49,505 nt of DNA, taken from contig CACCHS010000005.1 of NCBI GenBank assembly GCA_902545825.1, forward strand, positions 1 to 49,505, in the 5' to 3' direction. This DNA is from an uncultured Pelagibacteraceae bacterium (GTDB lineage Bacteria; Pseudomonadota; Alphaproteobacteria; Pelagibacterales; Pelagibacteraceae). The position numbers were made by a program, and so were the translations under genes. Below, one piece after another: positions 21,907 through 35,313 of the stretch. Under the pieces are notes generated by a model. The model saw only the letters and a program-made list of their open reading frames with translations, had not been told where the DNA came from and searched no databases. How positions within the stretch are numbered: position 1 is the first letter of the stretch; each line of letters begins with the position of its first letter.

Positions 21907-22334
21907 TGGCAAAAAAAGAAATTAGTGGATATGTAAAATTACAAATAAAAGGTGGACAAGCAAATCCTGCCCCACCGGTTGGACCAGCATTAGGACAAAG
22001 AGGAATCAATATAATGGAATTCTGTAAAGCTTTTAATGAAAAGACAAAAGAATTTATGGGTAAACCTGTACCTGTTGTTATCACTGTTTATAAAGATAAA
22101 AAATTTGATTTTATAATTAAAACACCACCAGCGTCGCATTTTATTAAAGAGGCAGCAAAAATAAAAGGTGGATCTCAAGAACCAGGTCGAAATATTGTTG
22201 CATCAATTACAAAAAAACAAGCAGAGGAAATTGCAAAAAAAAAGATGAAAGATTTAAATGCTCATGATGTTAATGAGGCTACAAAAATTATAATGGGATC
22301 TGCAAGATCTATGGGAATAGAGGTTAAAGAATAA
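21906..22334 (+). CDS. rplK: 50S ribosomal protein L11
   Basis: 142 residues. [20 protein letters not shown] near the N-terminus is the proline-rich thiostrepton-binding region of the GTPase-associated centre, and [13 protein letters not shown] follows. TAATG junctions with nusG and rplA at both ends. Confidence 0.99.
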   Translation: MAKKEISGYVKLQIKGGQANPAPPVGPALGQRGINIMEFCKAFNEKTKEFMGKPVPVVITVYKDKKFDFIIKTPPASHFIKEAAKIKGGSQEPGRNIVASITKKQAEEIAKKKMKDLNAHDVNEATKIIMGSARSMGIEVKE

Positions 22335-23023
22335 TGTCTTCAAAAAGATTTAAAAAATTACCAAAAGATACTAATAAATTAAAGGCTGAGAATATAGAAA
22401 AACTCTTATCGGAAATCAAAAAAAATTGCACAACAAAGTTTGATGAAGGAATAGATTTAAGCTTTTTAATAAATAATAAACAAAAGAAAAATGAAATAAA
22501 TTTAAGAACATTTGTAAATATGCCAGGTGGAACAGGAAAAAAAACCAAAATTGCGGTAGTATGTGAAGATTCTAAAATTAAAACAGCAAAAGATTCTGGT
22601 GCTGATTTAGTAGGTGGAGATGATTTAATTGAAACTATTAAAGCTGGAGATTTGAATTTTGAAAAGTTAATTTGTACACCATCTATGATGATTAAACTTT
22701 CAAAACTAGGAAAGATTTTAGGGCCAAAAGGTTTAATGCCCAATCCAAAATTAGGTACTGTAACAGAGGATGTTTCTAAAGCTGTTAAAGATGCTAAGTC
22801 CGGGCAAGCTGAAATAAGAAATGATAAAGATGGTAATATAGGAGTATCTATTGGTAAGAAATCCTTTTCGGACGAAAATCTAATTAAAAATTACAAAGCC
22901 GTAATCGATACTCTAGAAAAAGAAAAATCTAATTTAAATGTCAAAGGTGATTTAATAAAACAAGTGTTTATTACATCAACAATGGGTGTTTCATATAAAT
23001 TAAAACTAGATAAGAGCTTTTAG
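22334..23023 (+). CDS. rplA: 50S ribosomal protein L1
   Basis: 229 residues, normal length. GKKTKIAVVCED, LGPKGLMPNPKLGTVT and the C-terminal FITSTMGVSYKL are the L1 signatures for binding the 23S L1 stalk. In other bacteria L1 represses the rplKA mRNA; an equivalent leader site was not identified here. Confidence 0.99.
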   Translation: MSSKRFKKLPKDTNKLKAENIEKLLSEIKKNCTTKFDEGIDLSFLINNKQKKNEINLRTFVNMPGGTGKKTKIAVVCEDSKIKTAKDSGADLVGGDDLIETIKAGDLNFEKLICTPSMMIKLSKLGKILGPKGLMPNPKLGTVTEDVSKAVKDAKSGQAEIRNDKDGNIGVSIGKKSFSDENLIKNYKAVIDTLEKEKSNLNVKGDLIKQVFITSTMGVSYKLKLDKSF

Positions 23024-23025
23024 TT

Positions 23026-23535
23026 ATGATGAGTAAAGAAAAGAAACAGGAATATATAAAAGATATGACCAGTCAATTTGATAATTCAGAGGCTGTTATA
23101 GTAACTCATTATCAAGGTTTAACTATGAGTCAATTAGACGACCTTAGAGGCAAAATGAGAGAACACGGCATTCAATTTAAAATAACAAAAAATAGAATTA
23201 CGAAATTAGCTCTTGAAAAAACTAAGTGTAAAGATTTGTCTGAATTGTTTAAAGGACCTACGGCAGTTGCATTATCTAAAGATGCTATAACTTCTGCAAA
23301 AATACTCACAAAATTCTCAAAAGAGAATGAAAATTTAAAAATTCTTGGTGGAATTATGGGAACGGATATTTTAGATGTTGCGGGAGTTCAGAATGTTGCG
23401 ACCTTACCCACTTTAGATGAGGCAAGAGCAAAAATAGTGGGAATATTGAGGTCTCCAGCCCAAAAAATCGCAAGTATTTTGCTTGCACCAGGCTCAAAAA
23501 TCGCTATTTTAGCGCTCGAAAAATCAAAAAAATAA
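23026..23535 (+). CDS. rplJ: 50S ribosomal protein L10
   Basis: 169 residues. The N-terminal domain has [19 protein letters not shown] and [12 protein letters not shown], which bind 23S rRNA and L11; the C-terminal helix anchors L7/L12 dimers. Two in-frame ATGs (23026 and 23029) are possible starts. Confidence 0.99.
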   Translation: MMSKEKKQEYIKDMTSQFDNSEAVIVTHYQGLTMSQLDDLRGKMREHGIQFKITKNRITKLALEKTKCKDLSELFKGPTAVALSKDAITSAKILTKFSKENENLKILGGIMGTDILDVAGVQNVATLPTLDEARAKIVGILRSPAQKIASILLAPGSKIAILALEKSKK

Positions 23536-23549
23536 CTTGGATAAAATTT

Positions 23550-23918
23550 ATGGCTGACCTAAATAAAATTATAGAAGATCTATCGAGTTTGACCGTAGTT
23601 GAAGCGGCTGAACTGTCTAAACAATTAGAGGAGAAATGGGGAGTGTCTGCTGCTACTGCTGTAGCTGCTGCACCTGCTGCTGGCGGAGCTGCACCAGCTG
23701 AAGAAAAAAGTGAGTTTACAATAATGTTATCTTCAGCAGGAGATAAAAAAATTAATGTTATTAAAGAAATACGTGCAGTAACTTCTTTAGGATTAAAAGA
23801 GGCTAAAGATTTAGTCGAAGGCGCTCCAAAAGAAGTAAAATCTGGTGTTAATAAAAAAGAAGCTGAAGAAATTAAGGCTAAACTAGAGGCTGCTGGAGCA
23901 AAAGTAGAACTTAAGTAA
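23550..23918 (+). CDS. rplL: 50S ribosomal protein L7/L12
   Basis: 122 residues. N-terminal dimerisation helix, an Ala/Pro-rich hinge ([14 protein letters not shown], about 38-52) and the C-terminal GTPase-factor domain with [17 protein letters not shown]. The stalk protein that recruits EF-Tu and EF-G. A hairpin follows before rpoB. Confidence 0.99.
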   Translation: MADLNKIIEDLSSLTVVEAAELSKQLEEKWGVSAATAVAAAPAAGGAAPAEEKSEFTIMLSSAGDKKINVIKEIRAVTSLGLKEAKDLVEGAPKEVKSGVNKKEAEEIKAKLEAAGAKVELK

Positions 23919-23938
23919 ATAAATAAAAAATTAAATTG

Positions 23939-23958
23939 CTAGTTATTAATTTAACTAG
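23939..23958 (+). promoter_or_regulatory. rplL-rpoB intergenic hairpin
   Basis: CTAGTTA (23939-23945) and TAACTAG (23952-23958) form a 7-bp stem with a 6-nt loop. It lacks a U-tract. The place corresponds to the attenuator/RNase processing region known between these genes in other proteobacteria; function here is inferred. Confidence 0.45.
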
Positions 23959-23970
23959 TGATAGTTGTAG

Positions 23971-26900
23971 ATGCTGTTATCTTTTACTGAGAAAAAAAAC
24001 ATAAGAAAAAATTTTGGTAAACTTAAAGAAGGTTTATCAATACCAAACCTTATAGAAGTACAAAAAAATTCATATAGAGAATTGACTGAATTTAAAGAAA
24101 TTGTTGATCAAAATTTAGTTAAGGGATTTGACAGGGTTTTTAAAAGTATTTTTCCAATTGAAGATTTAAATGATAAAGCGACTTTAGAGTATGTTTCGTA
24201 TAGATTAGAGAAACCAAAATTTGATGTTGAGGAGTGCATACAACGAGGTCTCACTTATTCTTCCTCTCTTAAATGCACTTTAAGATTAGTTGTTTACGAT
24301 ATTGATCAAGAAAACAACACTAAAGAAATTTTGTCTGCTAAAGAACAAGAAGTTTATATGGGAGAAGTTCCAATGATGACAAATAGTGGAACATTTATTA
24401 CTAATGGGGTTCAAAGAGTTGTTGTAAATCAGATGCATAGAAGTCCTGGTGTATTTTTTGATCATGATAAGGGTAAATCTCACGCAAGTGGAAAGCTTTT
24501 ATTTAATTGTAGAGTAATCCCAAACAGGGGATCATGGATTGACTTTGAATATGATGTGAAAGATTTACTATATTTTAGAATAGACAGAAAAAAGAAGATT
24601 TATGTATCAACACTACTACTAGCTTTAGGATATTCCAAAGATGATATTGTGAATGAGTTTTTTGATAAAGAAAATTATAGTTACGATGTCAAAATTAAAA
24701 AATGGAAAACAAAATTTAATCCAGAAAATTACAAGTCCAAAAATTTCTCAGAGGAAATAATTGACGCTAAAACAGGAAAAACTGTAATTAAATCAGGGGA
24801 AAAAACAAACTTCTTGAATGCCAAAAAATTATATGATGGTGGTTTAAAAGAAATATTTGTTTCAGACCAATCCTTATTTGGAAAATTTCTTCACAAAGAT
24901 ATTGTTTGTGGTGAGGAAACTTTCAAGATTGGAACAGAACTAAATGAAACAATAATTAAAAAAATCCTAGATAATAATATTAGTACAATCTTAATTTCTT
25001 CAACAAATTCAATTAACAAAGGTCCGTATTTATTACAAACTTTGTTTAACGATAAAAATAATAATAAGAATGATGCAATTACTGAAATATATAAAGTTTT
25101 AAGACCTGGAGAACCACCAACAATTGAAATAGCAACTCAAATTTTTAATAATTTATTTTTTAGCTCTGACAGATATGATTTATCAGACGTGGGTAGAGTT
25201 AAAATGAATTCTAGACTAAATTTAAATTGTTCAGATAAAATAACCATTTTAAGAAATGATGACATTATAGCAATCATAAAGAAAATGTTAGATTTGAGAG
25301 ATGGTAAGGATGAAGTAGATGACATCGACCACCTAGCTAATAGAAGAGTCCGATCAGTTGGTGAGCTTGTTGAAAATCAAGCAAGAATTGGCGTTTATAG
25401 AATGGAAAGAGCTATTAAAGAAAAAATGACCACACTTGATGTTGAGTCTGCTATGCCACAAGATTTAATAAATGCAAAACCTTTAACTGTTTCACTTAAA
25501 GATTTTTTTGCAACATCCCAACTTTCACAATTCATGGATCAAACTAATCCTCTATCTGAAATCACGCATAAGAGAAGAGTATCTGCGCTTGGTCCCGGTG
25601 GTTTAACTAGAGAAAGAGCTGGTTTTGAGGTTAGAGATGTGCACCCAACTCATTATGGAAGAATATGTCCTATAGAAACTCCAGAAGGTCCTAACATTGG
25701 TTTAATAAATAGTCTATCAACTTATTCAAAAATTAATAAGTATGGATTCATTGAAAGTCCATACAAAAAAGTAAAGAATGGCGTTGTTGAAGAGAAAATT
25801 GAATATTTGTCAGCAATGGAGGAAAGTAAATTTACAATAGCACAGGCTAATTCAAAAATAGACAAAAATGGAAAATTTACGGAGAGTTTAGTTTCATGCA
25901 GACAAAATTTAAACTTTATTTTATCAAAACCAGACAATATTGACTATATAGACGTATCTCCAAAACAATTAGTTTCCGTTGCAGCCTCTTTAATACCTTT
26001 TTTAGAAAATGATGATGCAAATAGAGCTTTAATGGGATCAAACATGATGAGACAAGCAGTTCCTTTATTAAAACCTGAGTCACCATTAGTTGGAACTGGT
26101 ATTGAAAGTGATGTTGCTCTTGACTCTGGAGTGACGATTGTAGCAAAAAGAGATGGTATAGTTGACAAAATAGATGGAAAAAGGATTGTAATTAAGGCGA
26201 CGGACGAAACAGATTTTACAAAATCTGGTGTCGATATTTATAACTTACAAAAGTTTAAGAGATCAAATCAAAATACATGCATAAACCAAAAACCACTAGT
26301 TAGAGTTGGAGATAAAGTAAAATCAGGAGACATTATAGCTGATGGCCCTTCTACAAAACTTGGTGAACTAGCTTTAGGAAAAAACGTAACCGTGGCTTTT
26401 ATGCCTTGGCAAGGATATAATTTTGAAGATTCAATTCTAATTTCAGAAAGATGCGTAACTGACGATGTTTTTACATCTGTTCATATAGAAGAATATGAGG
26501 TTATGGCAAGAGATACAAAACTTGGTGAGGAAGATATTACAAGAGATATTCCAAATGTTAATGAAGAGGCTCTCAAAAATTTAGATGAATCTGGAATTGT
26601 CTATATTGGAGCAGAAGTTAAGCCTGGTGATATTTTAGTCGGAAAAGTAACACCTAAAGGCGATACAGCATCAGGTCCAGAGGAAAAACTTTTAAGATCT
26701 ATTTTTGGTGAAAAGGCTATCGATGTAACAGATACTTCTTTGAAGATGCCTAGCGGTAGTGGTGGTATTGTTGTTGATGTAAGAGTTTTTAACCGTCATG
26801 GTATTGATAAAGATGAAAGATCAATAACTATAGAGAGATCAGAAATTGATTCTGTTCAACAAGATAAAATTGTTGAGGAAGAGATTCTTGAAAGAAGTAT

Positions 26901-28053
26901 TAAGCAAAGAGCACTACAAATTGTTGAGGGTCAAGTTATAAATAAAAAGATAAAAGATGTGGACCAAGGATCAAAAATAAATGCAGATAATATTAATAAA
27001 ATATCAATTAATGATTTATTTAAAATAAATATTGGAGATCAAAAAAAAGATGACAGTTTAAATCAATTAAAAGACCAGTTTAATAAGGCAAAACAAGATA
27101 TACAAGAACGATTTGAGGACAAGGTTTTAAAAATAAGACAAGGTGATGAATTGCTTCCTAGCGTAATGAAAATGGTTAAAGTTTTTGTGGCAATAAAAAG
27201 AAGATTAAGACCAGGGGATAAAATGTCCGGAAGACATGGAAACAAAGGGGTTGTTAGTAAAATTGTTCCACTAGAGGACATGCCATACCGAAAAAATGGT
27301 AAACCAGTAGACATTGTACTAAACCCTTTAGGTGTACCTAGCCGTATGAATGTTGGTCAAATTCTTGAAACACACTTAGGTTGGGCATGTACTGAGTTAG
27401 GAGAAAAGGTAAAAAATTTAATAAATGAGAATCAAAAAAAAGCTGAAAAAAATGAAAAAATATCAAACTTTTTAAAATCAGTTTATGGAAAAGATACTTT
27501 TGAGGATAGTTTAGATAAATTAAACAAAGTTGAATTTAAAGATTTGTGTGAAAATTTACAAAATGGTGTCCCAATTTCCACTCCTGTTTTTGATGGAGCT
27601 AAAGAGATAGATGTTACAAAAATGTTAGAGCTTGCAGATTTACCAAATTCCGGACAAACAGAATTATGGGATGGTAGAACGGGTGAAAAATTTGATCGTG
27701 AAGTTACAGTTGGTACTATTTATATGCTTAAACTTCATCATTTAGTTGAGGATAAAATTCACGCTAGATCAACAGGTCCATACAGTTTAGTTACTCAACA
27801 ACCATTGGGAGGTAAAGCACAACTTGGTGGCCAAAGGTTTGGAGAAATGGAAGTATGGGCACTCGAAGCTTATGGAGCGTCTTATACTTTACAAGAAATT
27901 TTAACTGTAAAATCAGATGATGTGGCAGGTAGAGTAAAAGTTTATGAAACAATAGTTAAGGGTGAGGAGAATTTTGAGTCAGGAATACCAGAGTCATTCA
28001 ATGTTTTAGTCAAAGAAATTAAAGCTTTAGCTCTTAACGTGGAATTAAATTAA
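23971..28053 (+). CDS. rpoB: RNA polymerase beta subunit
   Basis: 1360 residues, full length. The rifampicin pocket (starting near residue 515) reads [18 protein letters not shown] followed by VSALGPGG, with the Asp, His and Ser found in sensitive enzymes. Later motifs include [19 protein letters not shown] and the C-terminal [20 protein letters not shown]. It forms the catalytic core with beta-prime. The rpoC start is 1 nt after the stop. Confidence 0.99.
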   Translation: MLLSFTEKKNIRKNFGKLKEGLSIPNLIEVQKNSYRELTEFKEIVDQNLVKGFDRVFKSIFPIEDLNDKATLEYVSYRLEKPKFDVEECIQRGLTYSSSLKCTLRLVVYDIDQENNTKEILSAKEQEVYMGEVPMMTNSGTFITNGVQRVVVNQMHRSPGVFFDHDKGKSHASGKLLFNCRVIPNRGSWIDFEYDVKDLLYFRIDRKKKIYVSTLLLALGYSKDDIVNEFFDKENYSYDVKIKKWKTKFNPENYKSKNFSEEIIDAKTGKTVIKSGEKTNFLNAKKLYDGGLKEIFVSDQSLFGKFLHKDIVCGEETFKIGTELNETIIKKILDNNISTILISSTNSINKGPYLLQTLFNDKNNNKNDAITEIYKVLRPGEPPTIEIATQIFNNLFFSSDRYDLSDVGRVKMNSRLNLNCSDKITILRNDDIIAIIKKMLDLRDGKDEVDDIDHLANRRVRSVGELVENQARIGVYRMERAIKEKMTTLDVESAMPQDLINAKPLTVSLKDFFATSQLSQFMDQTNPLSEITHKRRVSALGPGGLTRERAGFEVRDVHPTHYGRICPIETPEGPNIGLINSLSTYSKINKYGFIESPYKKVKNGVVEEKIEYLSAMEESKFTIAQANSKIDKNGKFTESLVSCRQNLNFILSKPDNIDYIDVSPKQLVSVAASLIPFLENDDANRALMGSNMMRQAVPLLKPESPLVGTGIESDVALDSGVTIVAKRDGIVDKIDGKRIVIKATDETDFTKSGVDIYNLQKFKRSNQNTCINQKPLVRVGDKVKSGDIIADGPSTKLGELALGKNVTVAFMPWQGYNFEDSILISERCVTDDVFTSVHIEEYEVMARDTKLGEEDITRDIPNVNEEALKNLDESGIVYIGAEVKPGDILVGKVTPKGDTASGPEEKLLRSIFGEKAIDVTDTSLKMPSGSGGIVVDVRVFNRHGIDKDERSITIERSEIDSVQQDKIVEEEILERSIKQRALQIVEGQVINKKIKDVDQGSKINADNINKISINDLFKINIGDQKKDDSLNQLKDQFNKAKQDIQERFEDKVLKIRQGDELLPSVMKMVKVFVAIKRRLRPGDKMSGRHGNKGVVSKIVPLEDMPYRKNGKPVDIVLNPLGVPSRMNVGQILETHLGWACTELGEKVKNLINENQKKAEKNEKISNFLKSVYGKDTFEDSLDKLNKVEFKDLCENLQNGVPISTPVFDGAKEIDVTKMLELADLPNSGQTELWDGRTGEKFDREVTVGTIYMLKLHHLVEDKIHARSTGPYSLVTQQPLGGKAQLGGQRFGEMEVWALEAYGASYTLQEILTVKSDDVAGRVKVYETIVKGEENFESGIPESFNVLVKEIKALALNVELN

Positions 28054-28054
28054 A

Positions 28055-31000
28055 ATGAAAAAAGATTTAAAAGATTTATTTAAAAATAATAGCGATATTT
28101 CAGAAGCACAAAATTTTAATAGCATTAAAATTACTTTAGCTAGTCCTGAAAAGATTAAATCTTGGACTTACGGAGAAATAAAAAAACCCGAAACAATTAA
28201 CTATAGAACCTTCAGACCTGAAAAGGATGGACTTTTCTGTTCTAGAATTTTTGGACCAATTAAAGACTATGAGTGTCTTTGTGGAAAATACAAAAGAATG
28301 AAATTTAGGGGAATAATATGTGAAAAATGTGGTGTCGAGGTCACAAAGTCAAATGTAAGAAGAGAAAGAATGGGCCACATTAATCTTGCTACACCTGTTG
28401 CCCATATATGGTTTTTAAAATCATTACCTAGCAGAATTTCACTAGCAATTGATATGAAATTGAAAGAAGTTGAAAGGGTATTATATTTTGAGAGTTTTAT
28501 AGTTATTGAACCAGGTTTAACTGACCTTAAAAAAAATCAATTGTTAACCGAAGATGAGCTTGCAAAATATCAAGAAGAACACGGCGAAGATGCTTTCTCA
28601 GCTGGTATCGGTGCAGAAGCAATATTAGAGATACTTAAGTCTGTAGATTTAAAAAAAGAAAGAGAAATTTTATTAAAAAATATTAAAGAAACCAAATCAA
28701 AAGTTGCTGAAGAGAGATCGATTAAGAGACTTAAACTCATAGACTCTTTTATTGAGACAGGTAACAAGCCTGAGTGGATGATACTTACAACTATTCCAGT
28801 TATTCCACCTGAATTAAGACCTTTGGTTCCTCTAGATGGTGGAAGATTTGCAACATCAGACTTAAATGATTTGTATAGAAGAGTAATAAATAGAAATAAC
28901 AGATTAAAAAGATTAATGGACTTAAAAGCTCCAGATATAATAATTAGAAATGAGAAAAGAATGCTCCAAGAGTCGGTTGATGCATTATTTGATAATGGAA
29001 GAAGAGGAAGAGTAATAACTGGAACTGGTAAACGTCCACTAAAATCATTAGCAGAGATGTTAAAAGGTAAACAAGGTAGATTTAGACAAAATCTTTTAGG
29101 AAAACGTGTTGATTATTCTGGTCGATCAGTGATTGTTGTGGGTCCTGATTTAAAACTTCATGAGTGTGGATTACCAAAAAAAATGGCTTTAGAATTATTC
29201 AAACCTTTTCTATATGCAAGACTAAATAAACTTGGTCTGGCATCAACAATTAAACAAGCTAAAAAACTAGTCGAAAAAGAAACAAATGCAGTTTGGGATG
29301 CATTAGAATTAATTGTTAGAGAACACCCAATAATTCTAAACCGTGCACCTACTTTGCATAGATTAGGGGTGCAAGCATTTGAGCCAAAATTGATTGAAGG
29401 CGATGCAATAGAACTTCACCCTCTAACTTGTGCGGCGTTTAATGCAGATTTTGATGGAGATCAAATGGCTGTACATATCCCACTAAGTCTAGAGGCACAA
29501 TTAGAAGCACGTGTTCTTATGATGTCAACAAATAATATTTTAAGCCCTTCTAATGGAAAACCAATTATCGTTCCAAGTCAGGATATGATTTTGGGAATTT
29601 ATTATTTATCACAACCACCATACCAAACTGAAAAAATAGAAGGATATTTTGTAAATAATTCAGAAATTGAACAGGGTCTAGAATCTGGAAAAATAAATGT
29701 GCATTCAAGAATTGTCTCTAGATTTGAAACAGTAGATGATAAAGGTAAAGTCAAATATGAAAAATTTACAAGTACAGTTGGAAGATTTCTCTTAGCAAAT
29801 TTACTACCAAAAAATAAGGACATAAAATTTTCTTTAGTAGACAGGCTGTTACCAAAAAAAATAGTTTCAGAAATAATTGACATTGTTTTTAGATTTACTG
29901 GTCAAAAAAATACAGTAATTTTTTGTGATAAATTAAAAGACTTAGGTTTTAAACACGCGTTTAAGGCTGGAATTTCTTTTGGTAAAGATGATTTAATTAT
30001 CCCTGATAATAAAGCTCAATTAATTGAGGAGACTAAAAAATTAATTACAGATTATGAGAACCAATATGCCGAAGGTCTTATTACAAGAGGTGAAAAGTAT
30101 AATAAAGTTGTTGATGCATGGTCAAAATGTACAGACAGAGTAGCATCTGAGATGATGAAAAGAATTTCAGCCACTGAAAATACTAAAGATGGATTGAAAG
30201 TAAATTCTGTATTTATGATGGCCGACTCAGGCGCAAGAGGATCTGCTGCTCAAATGAAACAATTAGCTGGGATGAGAGGTCTTATAGCAAAACCTTCTGG
30301 TGAGATTATCGAGTCACCTATTACATCAAATTTCAAAGAAGGTCTTACTGCTCTTGAGTATTTTAATTCTACTCACGGAGCTAGAAAAGGTCTAGCTGAT
30401 ACAGCTTTAAAAACTGCAAACTCAGGCTATTTAACAAGAAGATTATGCGATGTTGCCCAAGATTTGACTATAACAAAAAAAGCTTGTGATTGTGGTAAAC
30501 CTGGAAGTATAAATTTATCAGAAATTATAGAGGGTGGAAATGTAATTGTTACATTAGCTGAAAGAGCTCTTGGAAGAGTTGCAGCAAATGATATTAAAAA
30601 CCCGATAACAGGTGAAAAAATTATTAAAAAAGGTGATATGATAGATGAGTCAGCATGTGAAAAAATTGATGCAGCCGGTGTTAAATCTATTCAAGTTTAT
30701 TCAGTTATAACTTGTGGATCTAAAAAAGGGGTATGCGCAATGAGCTATGGGAGAGATTTATCAAGAGGAAAAATGGTTCATGTAGGAGAGGCAATTGGTA
30801 TGATATCTGCCCAATCTATTGGTGAGCCAGGAACTCAATTAACTATGAGAACTTTCCATGTTGGTGGAACTGCATCAATAAAACAAGATTCACAAATTGT
30901 AAGTAAAAACGAAGGTACATTAAAAATAATTAACACAAATCTTTTAGAGGACTCTAAGAAAAATCAAATTGTAATGGGAAGAAATACTCAACTTTCAATA

Positions 31001-32227
31001 GAGGATGATAATGGTCTACAAATAGCTATTTACAAAGTACCTTATGGATCAAAAATTTTTTTTAAAAATGGGGACAAGATTAAAAAAAATGCAAAGATTT
31101 GTGAGTGGGATCCTTATACAACGCCCGTAATAGCTGAAAAAAGTGGTATCGTTAATTACGTTGATTTAATTGATGGAGTAACCCTTTCTGAAACCTTAGA
31201 TGATGAAACAGGAATAGAGTCAAAAGCAGTAATTGATTGGAGATCTCAATCAAAAAACACAGACCTAAAACCTAGAATTACTTTGAGAGATGAAAAAGGA
31301 AATGTAATTAAAAAAGCTGATGACAATGAAGCTAGATATTATTTAGTACCAGATTCTATTTTATCTGTGAAAGATGGACAAAAAATATTTGCAGGAGATG
31401 TAATTGCAAGACTTCCGAAAGAAACTTCTAAAACTAAAGACATAACAGGAGGATTACCGAGAGTAGCAGAACTTTTTGAAGCCAGAAAAGCAAAAGATAG
31501 CGCTATTATTGCAGAAAATGATGGAAAAGTATTATTTGGTAAAGAAGTAAGAGGTAAACAAAGAGTTTCAATTGTATCTGATAGCGGTGAAACTTCAAAT
31601 TATTTAATACCTAAAGGAAAGCATATTAATTTTAACCAAGGTGAAAAAATTAAAAAAGGTGAATATTTATTGGATGGACAACCATTGCCACATGATATTT
31701 TAAGAATTTTAGGTATTGAGGAATTAACAGAATATTTTGTTAATCAGGTACAAGAGGTTTATAGATTACAAGGTGTAGTAATTAATGACAAGCACATAGA
31801 AACTATTCTACGGCAAATGTTGAAAAAAATTGAAGTTAAACATTCTGGTGACTCAAATTTATTACCTGGAGAAATAATCGATCGAATAAAATTTGATAAT
31901 ATGAATGAAAAACTTAAATCAGATGGTAAAAAACCAGCAGTTGGTGAAAGAGTACTAATGGGTATTACAAAAGCTTCATTGCAAACTGAGTCGTTCATTT
32001 CTGCTGCCTCGTTTCAAGAAACAACCAGAGTTCTTACAGATGCGGCAATTAAAGGCAAAACCGACACTTTATTGGGCCTAAAGGAGAATGTTATTGTAGG
32101 TAGATTAGTGCCTGCAGGAACAGGTACCATCAAAAATGATTGGAACAAGAGAGCTATAGATGACGATAATAAATTTCTTTCTGAGCAGGAAAAATCTGAA
32201 CCCTCAGAAACTCAAGTAAATCAATAA
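28055..32227 (+). CDS. rpoC: RNA polymerase beta-prime subunit
   Basis: 1390 residues, full length. The first zinc site is CLCGKY/CEKCG near residues 70-90; the catalytic magnesium loop [12 protein letters not shown] is near 463; the second zinc-binding cluster uses CDCGK and GSKKGVC; the trigger loop region has [20 protein letters not shown]. Last gene of the secE-rpoC unit; a new promoter follows at 32257. Confidence 0.99.
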   Translation: MKKDLKDLFKNNSDISEAQNFNSIKITLASPEKIKSWTYGEIKKPETINYRTFRPEKDGLFCSRIFGPIKDYECLCGKYKRMKFRGIICEKCGVEVTKSNVRRERMGHINLATPVAHIWFLKSLPSRISLAIDMKLKEVERVLYFESFIVIEPGLTDLKKNQLLTEDELAKYQEEHGEDAFSAGIGAEAILEILKSVDLKKEREILLKNIKETKSKVAEERSIKRLKLIDSFIETGNKPEWMILTTIPVIPPELRPLVPLDGGRFATSDLNDLYRRVINRNNRLKRLMDLKAPDIIIRNEKRMLQESVDALFDNGRRGRVITGTGKRPLKSLAEMLKGKQGRFRQNLLGKRVDYSGRSVIVVGPDLKLHECGLPKKMALELFKPFLYARLNKLGLASTIKQAKKLVEKETNAVWDALELIVREHPIILNRAPTLHRLGVQAFEPKLIEGDAIELHPLTCAAFNADFDGDQMAVHIPLSLEAQLEARVLMMSTNNILSPSNGKPIIVPSQDMILGIYYLSQPPYQTEKIEGYFVNNSEIEQGLESGKINVHSRIVSRFETVDDKGKVKYEKFTSTVGRFLLANLLPKNKDIKFSLVDRLLPKKIVSEIIDIVFRFTGQKNTVIFCDKLKDLGFKHAFKAGISFGKDDLIIPDNKAQLIEETKKLITDYENQYAEGLITRGEKYNKVVDAWSKCTDRVASEMMKRISATENTKDGLKVNSVFMMADSGARGSAAQMKQLAGMRGLIAKPSGEIIESPITSNFKEGLTALEYFNSTHGARKGLADTALKTANSGYLTRRLCDVAQDLTITKKACDCGKPGSINLSEIIEGGNVIVTLAERALGRVAANDIKNPITGEKIIKKGDMIDESACEKIDAAGVKSIQVYSVITCGSKKGVCAMSYGRDLSRGKMVHVGEAIGMISAQSIGEPGTQLTMRTFHVGGTASIKQDSQIVSKNEGTLKIINTNLLEDSKKNQIVMGRNTQLSIEDDNGLQIAIYKVPYGSKIFFKNGDKIKKNAKICEWDPYTTPVIAEKSGIVNYVDLIDGVTLSETLDDETGIESKAVIDWRSQSKNTDLKPRITLRDEKGNVIKKADDNEARYYLVPDSILSVKDGQKIFAGDVIARLPKETSKTKDITGGLPRVAELFEARKAKDSAIIAENDGKVLFGKEVRGKQRVSIVSDSGETSNYLIPKGKHINFNQGEKIKKGEYLLDGQPLPHDILRILGIEELTEYFVNQVQEVYRLQGVVINDKHIETILRQMLKKIEVKHSGDSNLLPGEIIDRIKFDNMNEKLKSDGKKPAVGERVLMGITKASLQTESFISAASFQETTRVLTDAAIKGKTDTLLGLKENVIVGRLVPAGTGTIKNDWNKRAIDDDNKFLSEQEKSEPSETQVNQ

Positions 32228-32256
32228 AAATTTACAATTTTTATAAACGTTTTAAT

Positions 32257-32284
32257 TTGACAAAAACAATTTCTATAGTATTTT
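32257..32284 (+). promoter_or_regulatory. Promoter of the str operon (rpsL-rpsG-fusA)
   Basis: A consensus TTGACA (32257-32262), 16-bp spacer and TATTTT (32279-32284) lie in the largest gap of the ribosomal block. Transcription would give a leader of about 90 nt before rpsL. Probably also drives genes further downstream. Confidence 0.65.
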
Positions 32285-32307
32285 GGCCATATTTTTTGGT
32301 TGGAATG

Positions 32308-32358
32308 TAATGTCATTGGGACATTAAACGCTGCCACTAAATAACCTGTCAGTTATTT
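32308..32358 (+). promoter_or_regulatory. Two hairpins in the rpsL leader
   Basis: TAATGTC/GACATTA (32308-32314 with 32320-32326, loop 5 nt) and AAATAAC/GTTATTT (32339-32345 with 32352-32358, loop 6 nt). Tandem perfect 7-bp stems in a short leader suggest an autoregulatory ribosomal-protein leader. The ligand (S7 or S12) is a guess from context. Confidence 0.45.
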
Positions 32359-32383
32359 CTTACTCAAAAAATATTTAAAATTT

Positions 32384-32755
32384 ATGCCGACTATAAACCA
32401 GTTATTAAGAAAAAGAAGACGTAGACCTTCATCAAGAGATAAAGTTCCTGCGTTAGAAAAATCCCCTCAAAAAAGAGGTGTATGTGTTAAGGTTTATACA
32501 ACAACGCCAAAGAAACCAAATTCAGCTTTAAGAAAAGTAGCAAGGGTAAGATTGTCCAATGGTCATGAAGTTACATCTTATATACCTGGTGAAGGTCATA
32601 ATCTTCAAGAGCACTCTGTAGTTCTCATCAGAGGTGGGAGGGTTAAAGATTTACCAGGTGTACGTTATCATATATTAAGAGGAAATCTAGATACGCAGGG
32701 TGTTACAGCAAGAAAACAGCAAAGATCTAAATACGGTGCAAAAAAAGGAAAATAA
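32384..32755 (+). CDS. rpsL: 30S ribosomal protein S12
   Basis: 123 residues. [14 protein letters not shown] (Lys 43 and 44) and [13 protein letters not shown] are the decoding-centre loops; the lysines altered in streptomycin-resistant mutants are wild type. Start of the str operon. Confidence 0.99.
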   Translation: MPTINQLLRKRRRRPSSRDKVPALEKSPQKRGVCVKVYTTTPKKPNSALRKVARVRLSNGHEVTSYIPGEGHNLQEHSVVLIRGGRVKDLPGVRYHILRGNLDTQGVTARKQQRSKYGAKKGK

Positions 32756-32758
32756 TTT

Positions 32759-33229
32759 ATGTCTAGAAAAAAAAGAGCACCAAAAAAAATTCCAATAGTT
32801 GATCCAGTTTATAAATCTACAATAATTCCAAAATTAATAAACAGTATTATGTATGATGGAAAAAAAACAGTTGCAGAAAAAATTATTTATGAGGCAATTG
32901 ATAAAATCAAAACAAAATCAAAAGATGAACCTTTAAATGTATTTAATGAGGCTATCAATAATATAAAGCCTACAGTTGAAGTAAGATCTAGGAGAGTTGG
33001 TGGTGCAACATACCAAGTTCCAGTTGAAGTAAAATCAAAAAGATCTCAGGCTTTAGCTTTAAGATGGTTAATCGATGCCTCAAGAAAAAGAAAAGATAAA
33101 AATATGTCAGATAAAATTTTTAACGAAATTTATGATGCTTATCAAAATAGGGGTGCAGCAATTAAAAAAAAAGAGGACACACATAAAATGGCAGAATCAA
33201 ATAAAGCTTTTGCTCATTTTAGATGGTAA
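32759..33229 (+). CDS. rpsG: 30S ribosomal protein S7
   Basis: 156 residues. The region [19 protein letters not shown] is the conserved 16S-binding hairpin, and the C-terminus ends NKAFAHFRW. It starts 3 nt after rpsL. S7 is the usual repressor of the str operon. Confidence 0.99.
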   Translation: MSRKKRAPKKIPIVDPVYKSTIIPKLINSIMYDGKKTVAEKIIYEAIDKIKTKSKDEPLNVFNEAINNIKPTVEVRSRRVGGATYQVPVEVKSKRSQALALRWLIDASRKRKDKNMSDKIFNEIYDAYQNRGAAIKKKEDTHKMAESNKAFAHFRW

Positions 33230-33234
33230 TATAT

Positions 33235-35310
33235 ATGAGTAGAACACACACTTTAGAAAAATATCGAAACATTGGGATAATGGCTCACATTGATGCTGGA
33301 AAAACTACAACAACTGAGAGAATTCTTTATTATACAGGAAAGAGTCATAAAATTGGTGAAGTTCACGATGGTGCTGCAACAATGGATTGGATGGAGCAAG
33401 AACAAGAGAGAGGAATTACAATTACCTCAGCAGCAACAACCTGTTTTTGGAGAGATAATAGAATTAATATTATTGATACCCCAGGACACGTAGATTTTAC
33501 TATCGAGGTTGAGAGATCTCTAAAAGTATTAGATGGTGCTGTTGCAGTATTTGATGGAGTTGCTGGTGTAGAACCTCAATCAGAGACTGTTTGGAGACAA
33601 GCAGATAAATATAAAGTTCCACGTATTTGTTTTGTAAATAAGCTTGATAGGACAGGAGCTGATTTTTTTAGATGTGTTGAAATGATAAAAGAGAGACTTG
33701 GCGCAAAACCTTTAGTGATGCAAATTCCGGTTGGAATAGAGTCTTCCTTACAAGGTGTTGTAGATTTAGTGAAAATGAAAGCAATAATTTGGAAAAATGA
33801 AGACTTGGGCGCTGAGTGGGAGGAAAAAGACATACCAGAAGATTTAAAGGAAATTTGTTCAAAATATAGACAGGAATTAGTTGAGACTGCTGTAGAACAA
33901 GATGAAAAATTAATGGAAAGTTATTTAAATGGTGACGACATTAAAAATGAGGATTTAATTAAATGTGTAAGAAAAGGATGTTTAAGTTTTGATTTTGTAC
34001 CAGTATTAACTGGTTCAGCCTTCAAAAATAAGGGAGTTCAGCCATTACTCGATGCTGTTGTTGATTATTTACCAAGTCCTAAGGACATTGGATCAATAAA
34101 AGGTACTAAACCTAATTCTGATGAGGAAATGGAAATGAAATTTGAAGATAATGCTCCTTTTTCGGCTTTAGCATTTAAAGTGGCAAATGACCCATTTGTT
34201 GGATCACTAACGTTTATAAGAGTATATTCTGGTACGGTTAAAACTGGTACTGCAATTTATAATACATCAAAAGATAAAGAAGAAAGAGTTGGAAGAATGC
34301 TTTTGATGCATGCCAATTCTAGAGAAGATATTAAAGAAGCTAATGCTGGAGATATTGTAGCTTTAGCTGGATTAAAGAATACTATTACGGGACATACATT
34401 GGCTAATAAAGATAAACCTGTTCTTTTAGAGCCAATGGAATTTCCTGATCCAGTAATAGAAATTGCAGTTGAACCAAAAACTAAAGCCGATCAAGAGAAA
34501 ATGGGTGAGGCTTTAGCACGATTAGCAAAAGAGGATCCTTCTTTTAGAGTAAGTTCAGACGAGGAGTCGGGACAAACAATTATTAAAGGAATGGGGGAAT
34601 TACATCTTGATATAATAGTTGATAGAATGAAGAGAGAATTTAAAGTTGAAGCAAACGTTGGAGCTCCACAGGTAGCCTATAGAGAAACAATACAAAATCC
34701 AAGTGAGTTTGATTATACTCATAAAAAACAAAGTGGTGGTGCCGGTCAATTTGCAAGAGTAAAACTCTCTGTTGAACCATTAGAGCCTGGCAAAGGTAGG
34801 GAAGTTGAAAGTAAAATTAAAGGCGGAGCAATTCCAAAAGAATTTATTCCTGGTGTTGAAAAAGGTGTTGAGTCAGTTGCAGATAATGGAATATTAGCTG
34901 GTTTTCCAATGATAGATTATAAAGTTACTATTTTAGACGGTCTACATCATGATGTTGATTCAAGTGTATTAGCTTTTGAGCTTGCTTCTAGACAGTGTTT
35001 TAAAGAGGCATGTACAAGAGCAACTCTGAAATTATTAGAGCCGATGATGAGGGTAGAGGTAGTTACACCAGAAGATTATATGGGAGATGTTATAGGGGAT
35101 TTAAACAGTAGACGGGGTCAAATTAGTACACAAGAACAGAGAGGAAATGCAACAGTAATCACCGCAATGGTACCTTTGGCAAATATGTTTGGTTATATTA
35201 ATTCCTTAAGATCAATGTCACAAGGCAGAGCACAATATTCTATGTTCTTTGATCATTATGCAAAAGTACCACAAAATGTTCAGGACGAAGTAACAAAAAA
35301 AACAGGTTAA
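33235..35310 (+). CDS. fusA: Elongation factor G
   Basis: About 691 residues from ATG 33235, chosen over an in-frame ATG at 33223 that would overlap the rpsG end, because the family starts at [15 protein letters not shown]. The G-domain shows [30 protein letters not shown] and [10 protein letters not shown]; domains II-V follow, including the domain IV hairpin segment [13 protein letters not shown]. It drives translocation. No tuf follows; rpsJ is next, 3 nt away. Confidence 0.98.
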   Translation: MSRTHTLEKYRNIGIMAHIDAGKTTTTERILYYTGKSHKIGEVHDGAATMDWMEQEQERGITITSAATTCFWRDNRINIIDTPGHVDFTIEVERSLKVLDGAVAVFDGVAGVEPQSETVWRQADKYKVPRICFVNKLDRTGADFFRCVEMIKERLGAKPLVMQIPVGIESSLQGVVDLVKMKAIIWKNEDLGAEWEEKDIPEDLKEICSKYRQELVETAVEQDEKLMESYLNGDDIKNEDLIKCVRKGCLSFDFVPVLTGSAFKNKGVQPLLDAVVDYLPSPKDIGSIKGTKPNSDEEMEMKFEDNAPFSALAFKVANDPFVGSLTFIRVYSGTVKTGTAIYNTSKDKEERVGRMLLMHANSREDIKEANAGDIVALAGLKNTITGHTLANKDKPVLLEPMEFPDPVIEIAVEPKTKADQEKMGEALARLAKEDPSFRVSSDEESGQTIIKGMGELHLDIIVDRMKREFKVEANVGAPQVAYRETIQNPSEFDYTHKKQSGGAGQFARVKLSVEPLEPGKGREVESKIKGGAIPKEFIPGVEKGVESVADNGILAGFPMIDYKVTILDGLHHDVDSSVLAFELASRQCFKEACTRATLKLLEPMMRVEVVTPEDYMGDVIGDLNSRRGQISTQEQRGNATVITAMVPLANMFGYINSLRSMSQGRAQYSMFFDHYAKVPQNVQDEVTKKTG

Positions 35311-35313
35311 AAA

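Noticed and set aside
33223..33234. Upstream in-frame ATG for fusA
   Set aside because: It overlaps the end of rpsG and adds four residues not seen in the family; the ATG at 33235 gives the normal EF-G start.
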